From: Chloroflexota bacterium
GTDB lineage: Bacteria > Chloroflexota > Anaerolineae > UBA1429
Length of the DNA stretch: 7,358 bases
Assembly (NCBI GenBank): GCA_012515695.1
Contig: JAAYXX010000321.1
Location: forward strand, 1-7,358
Direction: 5' to 3'
The position numbers and the translations under genes were made by a program. This document shows, in pieces, positions 1-4,985 of this stretch. Positions within the stretch are counted from its first letter, which is position 1, and each line of letters begins with the position of its first letter. The notes beneath the pieces were generated by a model. The model was not told the DNA's origin, did no database searches, and worked only from the letters and a program-made list of their open reading frames with translations.

Positions 1-1
1 C

Positions 2-295
2 AAGCCTGAGAACGTGGATATCACCGTGACGGGCAACACTCTGACCATCAAGGGCGAGATGAAAGTCGAAGAAGAAACCGAGCGGGGCAACGTCCACTTT
101 CGCGAGCGCCGCTATGGCTCGTTCCATCGCTCGCTGATGCTGCCCACCGAAGTGAACCCCGACAAGGCCGAAGCGACCTTTGAGAACGGCGTTCTCAAGC
201 TCAAGCTCCCCAAGACGGAGGAGGCCCGGCCCAAGCAGATCGAGGTCAAGGCCCAACAGGGTAAGCAGCAAATACAAGCGCAGGGCAAGCAATAA
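2..295 (+). CDS. Hsp20 / alpha-crystallin small heat-shock protein, 5' end missing
   Basis: ATP-independent holdase chaperone of the cytoplasm: the family forms oligomers that bind unfolding proteins and keep them ready for refolding or degradation. The reading frame is open from base 2 (K-P-E-N-V-D-I-T-V) to TAA at 293-295, giving 97 visible residues. The usual length is about 140-170, so the N-terminal arm and first strands lie outside the window. A GTG at 14 is in frame but falls inside the conserved P-E-N-V-D-I strand, so it is not the start. Family marks are the TGNTLTIKGE strand, the R-R-Y-G-S-F-x-R-S-L segment, the hallmark ENGVLKLKLPK, and a C-terminal I-E-V that fits the I-x-I/V anchoring motif used in oligomer assembly. 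The last dozen residues are rich in Gln and Lys. The lon-like gene follows 99 bases later, a sensible partner in protein quality control. The family call is firm; promoter and start cannot be seen. Confidence 0.95.
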   Translation, partial: KPENVDITVTGNTLTIKGEMKVEEETERGNVHFRERRYGSFHRSLMLPTEVNPDKAEATFENGVLKLKLPKTEEARPKQIEVKAQQGKQQIQAQGKQ

Positions 296-316
296 CGCCT
301 CGCTGGTCAGGCATCC

Positions 317-345
317 GCGGGGGTGGGGCCATTCCCACCCCTCGC
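317..345 (+). repeat. GC-rich hairpin between hsp20 and the Lon-family gene
   Basis: Bases 320-327 (ggggtggg) pair perfectly with 334-341 (cccacccc) around a 6-base loop. Three more pairs, 317-319 with 343-345, extend the stem if U342 bulges. The hairpin begins 22 bases after the hsp20 stop. No T run follows directly, so on its own it looks more like an mRNA-end stabiliser or pause site than a full terminator. A GTG at 323 that is in frame with the next gene lies inside this stem, which argues against its use as a start. Confidence 0.6.
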
Positions 346-380
346 AGGAGAGCGTCGCCCTCTGGCTCCCTGCACTTTTT
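344..380 (+). terminator. Possible intrinsic terminator or attenuator just upstream of the Lon-family gene
   Basis: GCAGG (344-348) can pair with CCTGC (369-373), and AGAG (349-352) with CTCT (360-363). This gives an imperfect stem with a bulge at 364-368. One base, a C and then five T residues (376-380) follow. That arrangement resembles a weak Rho-independent terminator. The T run ends only four bases before the GGAG of the next gene, so partial read-through rather than complete stop would be expected. It shares bases 344-345 with the extended form of the preceding hairpin, so the two could compete. The imperfect stem keeps confidence low. Confidence 0.35.
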
Positions 381-394
381 ATAAGGAGAGTCAA

Positions 395-2878
395 GTGACC
401 AAGAATGAAAGAGCGCTACCTGTCGAGCAATTGAGACGGGAATGTGATCCCGGAATATTCGCCTTCAAGAGCACTGCCGAACTATCCCCGCTAGACACCG
501 TCATCGGGCAGGACCGCGCAGTCCAGGCTGTGTCCTTTGGGATTGATATCGACAACGAAGGATACAACATCTATGCGCTGGGGCCAGCGGGCACCGGCAA
601 AACAACCACTATCCGCAAATATCTCGAATCCAAGGCCGCCGAGGAGCCGGTCCCCGACGATTGGATCTATATCAACAATTTCGAGGCGCCAGACAAGCCG
701 CGCGCGCTGCGTATGCCCGCCGGTACGGGCTGCGAATTCAAGCGCGACGTGGACCGCATGGTCTCCGAGTTGGAAGACGAGATTCCGCAAGCCTTTGAAA
801 GCGAAGAATATCAAAAAGAGCAGGAGCAGATTCAGGAAGAACTACAGAAAAAGAGACAGGAACTACTGACCCAACTGGATGCCGAAGCCCGCGCCAAAGG
901 GTTCTCCCTCATCCAGACATCGCGAGGCATCATGCTGGCCCCCGTCTTTCAGGGCAACGTCCTCACCCCCGACCAGTTCAATCAGTTGTCCGAAGAAAAA
1001 CGCCAAGACCTCCAAAATCGCCAGCAAGAGCTACAGGCCGAACTGCGAGAGGCCATGCACCGCGTGGAGCAAGTGGAGCGGCAGAGCAAGGATCAGTTGA
1101 GCAACCTGGATCAGCAGGTCATCGGCCACACCGTCGACCGCCTGATGGCCGACATCAGAGAGAAATACTCCCAGTTCCCTGCCGTAATCGAGTTTCTGGA
1201 CGCCGTCCGCAAAGATATCCTGGATAACGCCGACACCTTCAAGCGGGTCGAGCAGATGGAGCGCGTGCAACAACAAATGCCCTTGCTCTTTATGCAAGGA
1301 CAGATGGGGCTATCCTTCGATCAATATCGAGCCAACTTGATCGTGGACAACTGCGATCGCAAGGGCGCTCCGGTCATCGTCGAAGAGAACCCCGGCTTTT
1401 ACGAACTGACGGGACGCATCGAGCACGAGGCCCGGCTGGGCGCTCTGGTCACCGACTTTACCATGATCAAGGCAGGCTCCCTACACAACGCGAACGGCGG
1501 CTACCTGATGATCGACGCCTACGATATCCTCACGCGGCCTTTTGCCTGGGACGCTCTCAAGAGGGCGCTACGCACCAAAGAAGTCAAAATCGAGACAATG
1601 GGCGAGGCATTCCGCGCCATCACCACCCGTTCCCTTGAGCCTGAACCCATCCCCCTGGATGTCAAAGTCATCCTCACAGGCGAACCGCTGCTCTATTACC
1701 TGCTATATAGCGCCGACCCCGACTTTCAAGAGCTATTCCGCGTCAAAGCCGACTTTGCCATTCAGATGGATCGCGACGACGAGGCCGCGCACCAATACGC
1801 CCGCTTTATCGCCACCGTGTGCAATGAGGAGAACCTGCGCCACTTTGACCCCACCGGCGTCTCGCAGATTGTCGAGTATGGCTCGCGCATGGTGGAGCAC
1901 CAGGGCAAAATCGCCATCAAATTCGGCGATGTGATCGACATCATCCGTCAGGCCAACTACTGGGCAGGCAAGAACGGGCACGACCTTGTGCGCGGCGAAG
2001 ACGTAGACCAGGCCATTGAGGCCATGATCTACCGCTCGAACCGCCTGGAAGAGCAGATCCACGAGCTAATCGAAGAGGGCACGCTCCTCATTGACACAGA
2101 CGGCGCATCCGTCGGCCAGGTCAATGGCATTTCGGTGCTCGCCCTGGGCGACTATGCCTTTGGCAAACCCTCCCGCATCACCGCCCGCACGTATGTGGGC
2201 ACCAAGGGCGTCACCAATATTGAACGCGAGACCAAACTGGGCGGACCTATCCATAACAAGGGCGTGTTGATCCTGGCCGGATATCTGGGAGGCAAGTACG
2301 CCACCGAGGCCCCCCTGGCCCTGTCCGCCAGCCTCACCTTTGAGCAGAGCTATGAAGAGATCGAAGGCGATAGCGCCTCATCCGCCGAGCTTTACGCCCT
2401 GCTCTCCGCCCTTTCGGGCTATCCCATCCAGCAGAACCTGGCCGTCACCGGCTCGGTGAACCAGTGGGGCAATGTACAGGCTATCGGCGGCGTAAATGAG
2501 AAAATCGAGGGCTTTTTCCGGGTCTGCAAGGCCAAAGGGCTGACCGGCGACCAGGGCGTGATCATTCCGCAGAGCAACGTCAAACACCTCATGCTCAGGG
2601 ACGAGGTCGTACAGGCCGTCCAGCAGGGTATGTTCCACATCTATGCCATCTCCACCGTAGACGAGGGCATCGAACTGCTGACCGGCAAGCCAGCGGGCGA
2701 GCGCCAGGCCGACGGCAAATACCCAGAGGGCACTGTCAATTGGGCCGTCGAGAAACAGCTTCAAGCCCTGGTAGAGCGGGTCAAAGCCTTTGCCGGACGT
2801 GAAGAAGCGATCACACCCGAAGAAGAGGCAGAACGCGAGCCGGTTACGGCCCGCAGCCGCCTACACACTGGCCGCTGA
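395..2878 (+). CDS. Lon-family AAA+ ATP-dependent protease (COG1067 / YcbZ-like)
   Basis: Probable cytoplasmic ATP-dependent serine protease that unfolds and degrades damaged or regulatory proteins. I chose the GTG at 395 because GGAG (385-388) sits six bases upstream; the 5'-extended frame from GTG 323 has no such site. The product is 827 residues. Order: IGQDRA box (37-42) and Walker A GPAGTGKT (63-70, Lys69); a long charged, Gln/Glu-rich coiled-coil insertion (about 124-257) typical of the COG1067 group; Walker B-like GGYLMIDA with Asp374; the ELFRVKADF segment; then the Lon protease domain (about 574-766). The catalytic dyad is Ser660 in EGDSASSAEL and Lys703 in GGVNEKIEGF. Their 43-residue spacing equals that of E. 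coli Lon (S679/K722). There is no classical Lon N-domain, and the intact Walker A separates it from LonC-type members with degenerate ATPase motifs. It follows hsp20 closely. The family call is very secure; substrates are unknown. Confidence 0.95.
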   Translation: MTKNERALPVEQLRRECDPGIFAFKSTAELSPLDTVIGQDRAVQAVSFGIDIDNEGYNIYALGPAGTGKTTTIRKYLESKAAEEPVPDDWIYINNFEAPDKPRALRMPAGTGCEFKRDVDRMVSELEDEIPQAFESEEYQKEQEQIQEELQKKRQELLTQLDAEARAKGFSLIQTSRGIMLAPVFQGNVLTPDQFNQLSEEKRQDLQNRQQELQAELREAMHRVEQVERQSKDQLSNLDQQVIGHTVDRLMADIREKYSQFPAVIEFLDAVRKDILDNADTFKRVEQMERVQQQMPLLFMQGQMGLSFDQYRANLIVDNCDRKGAPVIVEENPGFYELTGRIEHEARLGALVTDFTMIKAGSLHNANGGYLMIDAYDILTRPFAWDALKRALRTKEVKIETMGEAFRAITTRSLEPEPIPLDVKVILTGEPLLYYLLYSADPDFQELFRVKADFAIQMDRDDEAAHQYARFIATVCNEENLRHFDPTGVSQIVEYGSRMVEHQGKIAIKFGDVIDIIRQANYWAGKNGHDLVRGEDVDQAIEAMIYRSNRLEEQIHELIEEGTLLIDTDGASVGQVNGISVLALGDYAFGKPSRITARTYVGTKGVTNIERETKLGGPIHNKGVLILAGYLGGKYATEAPLALSASLTFEQSYEEIEGDSASSAELYALLSALSGYPIQQNLAVTGSVNQWGNVQAIGGVNEKIEGFFRVCKAKGLTGDQGVIIPQSNVKHLMLRDEVVQAVQQGMFHIYAISTVDEGIELLTGKPAGERQADGKYPEGTVNWAVEKQLQALVERVKAFAGREEAITPEEEAEREPVTARSRLHTGR

Positions 2879-2899
2879 GCGATGCCAGCCTGTACACAA

Positions 2900-2923
2900 C
2901 GCGCGCTTGCAGGCAAGCGCGCG
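2900..2923 (+). repeat. Perfect GC-rich palindrome after the Lon-family gene
   Basis: Eleven bases (2900-2910) are perfectly repeated in inverted form at 2913-2923, with only AG between them. As RNA this would fold into a very stable stem of about ten pairs with a four-base loop, starting 22 bases after the stop codon. The bases that follow are cacccgatgt rather than a T run. It is therefore not a standard intrinsic terminator, although it could protect the 3' end of the upstream message or cause pausing. It lies 33 bases before the next start codon. Confidence 0.7.
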
Positions 2924-2956
2924 CACCCGATGTAAGCGATTTAAAGGAGAGAATGG

Positions 2957-4255
2957 ATGACATACGTAAAGAGAAAACCGTGGTTGGCGATTGCTCTTGT
3001 GGTCGCCTTTGTCGTGTTCTCGCAGATACCTCCGGCGACAACGCTCGCCCAGGACGTCGAGACAACGGGGCAACCGCTCCTGGCCGCAACCACAGATCAG
3101 CGCCTGATTCATGTTTCTGGCACGGGCCAGGTCACCGTCCAGCCAGACGTCGCCGTCTTTTTCGTCGGCGTTGAAACAGAGGCCGAAGACCCAGGGACAG
3201 CCATCTCGCAGAACTCGGAACAGGCCCAGGCATTGATCGATGCCCTGGTGCAAGAAGGCATTCCCGAAGAGAACATCCAGACCCAACTGGTCAGCCTGCA
3301 ACCCGTCTACTCTCAGCCAGAGCCGACTGCTCAGGTTCCACAGACCCCCCAGATTGCCGGGTATCGCGCCATCAACATCGTTCAGGTACGCACCGAAGAC
3401 CTGGAGAATCTGGGAGGGCTGTTGAACTCGGTCGTCGAGGCGGGAGGCAACCGGATTGACAGCCTGACCTTTGAGGCCAGCAGCCAGATGGCCGTCTTTG
3501 ACGCGGCCCTGCAATTGGCCTGGGAAGACGCGCAGCAAAAGGCCCAACTGCTGGCCGGCCTCGCCAACGCCGAACTGGGCGACGTCATCTCTATCGCCAC
3601 CTCGCAACCCGGGCCTCTCGGAGCCTCCGAAGCCCTGGGCGTGGGCGGGGCCGGAGGCCCTGTGCCCATCGAGCCAGGCACGCAAACCGTGCTCGTCAAC
3701 CTCCAGGTAACCTGGGAACTGGTGCCAGCCGACGGCAGGCCGCCCTCCACACCGACGCCTATCTTGCCAACCCCCACCTCCCTGCTACCCACAACCATAA
3801 CCCCCACGACGGGGACCCCCACCACTGGGGCACCTACTAACGGGACCCCCACAGTCGAAACGCCCGCAGACGAAACCCCCATAACGCTGCCATCTGACGT
3901 AGCCGCCAGCATCCGCCAGCAGATTTCCGAGCAGTTGGGCCTGCCCCAGCGGAGCATCACCATCGTGTCCGCCGAGCGCCAGGATTGGCCCGACGCGTGT
4001 CTTGGGATTGCCAGGGCCAACGAAGTTTGCGCCGAGGTAGTCACGCCGGGCTGGCTGGTAGTGATCGAGTTCAACGAGCGCCGCTTCCAGGTTCGCACAG
4101 ATCTGGCCGGTGAGGAGGTACGCATCGTCGAAGAGCCGACCACCGCCGAGCCGACAACCACCGTCTCCCCCACCACCACCGCGACCTTGACCACCACTAC
4201 CCAACCCACCACCACCGTCCAGCCAACAGGAGTCGGTCAGAGACCGGCAAGATAG
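2957..4255 (+). CDS. Exported SIMPL-domain (DUF541) protein with C-terminal two-cysteine domain
   Basis: A 432-residue exported protein of unknown precise role. The ATG at 2957 has GGAG (2946-2949) seven bases upstream; an ATG four bases earlier is out of frame. Residues 1-31 form a signal peptide (basic KRK, hydrophobic 9-22, likely cut after T-L-A). Residues about 50-256 are a SIMPL/DUF541 domain: HVSGTGQVTVQPDVA at its start, the G-I-P-E-E-N-I-Q-T region, and a closing V-T-W strand at Trp253. Family members such as E. coli YggE and Brucella BP26 are periplasmic or surface proteins linked to oxidative stress. A Thr/Pro linker (about 257-310) with 5-residue repeats follows. Next comes a compact domain (about 312-395) with WPDACLG (Trp344, Cys348), Cys358, and TPGWLVVIE, probably disulfide-bonded. 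The protein ends in a Thr-rich tail without anchor. The SIMPL call is secure; the second domain is recognised only by its pattern. Confidence 0.88.
   Translation: MTYVKRKPWLAIALVVAFVVFSQIPPATTLAQDVETTGQPLLAATTDQRLIHVSGTGQVTVQPDVAVFFVGVETEAEDPGTAISQNSEQAQALIDALVQEGIPEENIQTQLVSLQPVYSQPEPTAQVPQTPQIAGYRAINIVQVRTEDLENLGGLLNSVVEAGGNRIDSLTFEASSQMAVFDAALQLAWEDAQQKAQLLAGLANAELGDVISIATSQPGPLGASEALGVGGAGGPVPIEPGTQTVLVNLQVTWELVPADGRPPSTPTPILPTPTSLLPTTITPTTGTPTTGAPTNGTPTVETPADETPITLPSDVAASIRQQISEQLGLPQRSITIVSAERQDWPDACLGIARANEVCAEVVTPGWLVVIEFNERRFQVRTDLAGEEVRIVEEPTTAEPTTTVSPTTTATLTTTTQPTTTVQPTGVGQRPAR
3800..3886 (+). repeat. Degenerate 15-bp tandem repeat coding the Thr/Pro linker
   Basis: Five units of 15 bases begin at 3800, 3815, 3830, 3845 and 3860, with a partial sixth at 3875. 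They follow acccccacnacnggg, with drift in later copies. They are in frame with the SIMPL gene and encode TPTTG, TPTTG, APTNG, TPTVE, TPADE and TPIT. This is an interdomain spacer typical of extracellular proteins, and its copy number could vary between strains. It is not a CRISPR array. Confidence 0.75.
4136..4228 (+). repeat. Thr-codon-rich low-complexity tail of the SIMPL gene
   Basis: This segment near the 3' end of the gene is dominated by ACC/ACA/ACT triplets, giving Thr runs broken by Pro, Val, Gln and Ala (for example PTTTATLTTTTQPTTTVQPT). A disordered, possibly glycosylated or wall-spanning tail is an inference. No LPxTG motif, hydrophobic anchor or lipobox is visible. Confidence 0.6.
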
Positions 4256-4423
4256 AGCAGGCGCGCCGGTGGCGGGCGCCAGTAGCGTGCACTAATGGCG
4301 GCCCATAGGCTCTGGTAGAGCGGCAAGCAAAGGTCTGACGCCAGGCATCGCGCAAAGCAGCGTCTTGGAGCAAGGCGCAATGCCTGGCCAGCTCATTGGC
4401 AAAGCAGGGGAGCGAGAGAGAGG
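4256..4423 (+). other. Hairpin-rich intergenic region before the DUF883-like gene
   Basis: This gap of 168 bases has no gene I can support. It contains several inverted repeats in a row: GCGCC 4263-4267 with GGCGC 4275-4279; ATGG 4295-4298 with CCAT 4303-4306; GCTCT 4309-4313 with AGAGC 4317-4321; and a larger one at 4340-4388. None is followed by a T run. The short stems could occur by chance in GC-rich DNA. I see no clear -35/-10 pair. Confidence 0.4.
4340..4388 (+). repeat. 14-base inverted repeat upstream of the DUF883-like gene
   Basis: Bases 4340-4353 (gccaggcatcgcgc) are the reverse complement of 4375-4388 (gcgcaatgcctggc) except for one C/A mismatch. The loop is 21 bases. As RNA this is a long hairpin ending 35 bases before the ATG at 4424; as DNA it could be a dyad operator. 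No T run follows, so it is not a typical terminator. Confidence 0.6.
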
Positions 4424-4849
4424 ATGGATGATTTCGGCACTCTGCAGAAGGAGTGGGAACAAATGCGAGTCAGAACGCATGAGGCACAAACGGAAAAGGA
4501 CCTGAATCGAATCGAAGGCAAAGTGGACAAGCTGACCAAGCTGATTCAGGAAACAATCGACCAGAGCCGGGAGATGGCCAGCCAGGGCATCAACCGGCTA
4601 CTGACCAGGACTGGCGCGAGGATGGAGGAAGCCAAAAGGGGCGTTCGAGAGCGGCCCAGCGAAGCGGCCAACAGGATCAGCCGCCTGATGGGCGAGTCTG
4701 GCTCAAGGCTACAGGCCACACGCGAGGCCATGATGGAACGGGCAGACGATGCTGTCGCCGAACACCCCTGGAGAGCAAGCCTGGTGGCCCTGCTCGTGGG
4801 CATCGTCCTGGGCATGGTCCTCAGCCCCGCCCGTGGGCAACGGGCTTGA
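4424..4849 (+). CDS. Small coiled-coil protein with C-terminal membrane anchor (ElaB/YqjD/DUF883-like)
   Basis: Predicted inner-membrane protein of 141 residues whose body faces the cytoplasm. Residues about 20-110 are highly charged, rich in Glu/Arg/Gln, and predicted to be long amphipathic helix or coiled coil. The end has AEHPWRASLVALLVGIVLGM, with one membrane segment at about 118-134 and a short SPARGQRA tail. The EHPW-plus-Gly-rich-anchor pattern matches E. coli ElaB/YqjD/DUF883 proteins, which are tail-anchored, stationary-phase-linked and reported to bind ribosomes; the similarity is in layout and C-terminus only. The start is uncertain. ATG 4424 has GGGGAG 11 bases upstream, while in-frame ATG 4463 (Met14) has an ideal AAGGAG (4448-4453) nine bases upstream and would give 128 residues. 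Either choice leaves the anchor intact. It lies between the SIMPL gene and the M50 protease. It is a real gene; the family assignment is moderate. Confidence 0.75.
   Translation: MDDFGTLQKEWEQMRVRTHEAQTEKDLNRIEGKVDKLTKLIQETIDQSREMASQGINRLLTRTGARMEEAKRGVRERPSEAANRISRLMGESGSRLQATREAMMERADDAVAEHPWRASLVALLVGIVLGMVLSPARGQRA
4448..4453 (+). promoter_or_regulatory. Strong internal Shine-Dalgarno, alternative start at 4463
   Basis: AAGGAG lies nine bases before the in-frame ATG at 4463. It is a better match than anything before ATG 4424. It may mark the true start of the DUF883-like protein, or a second start giving a form 13 residues shorter. Confidence 0.45.
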
Positions 4850-4859
4850 GTTGCCCATG
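4832..4859 (+). repeat. Hairpin spanning the stop codon of the DUF883-like gene
   Basis: Bases 4832-4840 pair with 4851-4859 (core TGGGCAA with TTGCCCA, plus one G-U and one C-G pair) around a 10-base loop that contains the TGA stop at 4847-4849. A shorter competing hairpin, GCCCG 4829-4833 with CGGGC 4841-4845, uses the same bases. No T run follows. Confidence 0.45.
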
Positions 4860-4868
4860 CTCGCCGTA

Positions 4869-4934
4869 CATGGCACAACAAGGGCTGGCACGCCCCCCAC
4901 AGCCCACGCGCAAACCACCCCTTGTTGTGCCATG
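4869..4934 (+). repeat. Perfect 16-bp inverted repeat before the M50 protease gene
   Basis: Bases 4869-4884 (catggcacaacaaggg) are the exact reverse complement of 4919-4934 (cccttgttgtgccatg). The 34-base centre is C-rich (4885-4918). Inside, CAGCCC (4900-4905) can also pair with GGGCTG (4882-4887), so an alternative smaller hairpin competes. The arms are less GC-rich than the surroundings and no T run follows the second arm. It could be a transcript hairpin, a dyad protein-binding site, or the remnant of a small repeat element; the sequence does not decide. Confidence 0.75.
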
Positions 4935-4985
4935 CAACAGGTCGGCAACTGGCGCACTCGGACCGCTGAGAAAAGGAGCTAGAGC

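Noticed and set aside
323..394. 5' extension of the Lon-family gene from GTG 323
   Set aside because: The start lies inside a hairpin stem and has no ribosome binding site. The extension is not Lon-like, while GTG 395 has GGAG at ideal spacing.
296..394. CIRCE-type (HrcA) heat-shock operator near hsp20 and the Lon-family gene
   Set aside because: I looked for the TTAGCACTC / GAGTGCTAA arms and did not find them; the hairpins here are unrelated GC-rich sequences.
2953..3174. Frame starting at ATG 2953, four bases before the SIMPL start
   Set aside because: It is short, rich in Arg/Gly/Pro and without a family. The frame from 2957 has a signal peptide and a SIMPL domain.
3800..3886. Possible CRISPR array or minisatellite
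   Set aside because: The units are 15 bases, contiguous and without spacers, and encode a regular Thr/Pro linker in frame.
2861..4215. Two long minus-strand open frames (about 274 and 277 codons) opposite the SIMPL gene
   Set aside because: They mirror a clear secreted-protein gene. The Val/Gly-rich runs are reverse complements of Thr/Pro codons, and long antisense frames are common in GC-rich coding DNA.
4256..4423. tRNA or other known RNA gene in the structured gap
   Set aside because: I could find no cloverleaf, T-loop GTTC box or CCA end; only simple hairpins are visible.
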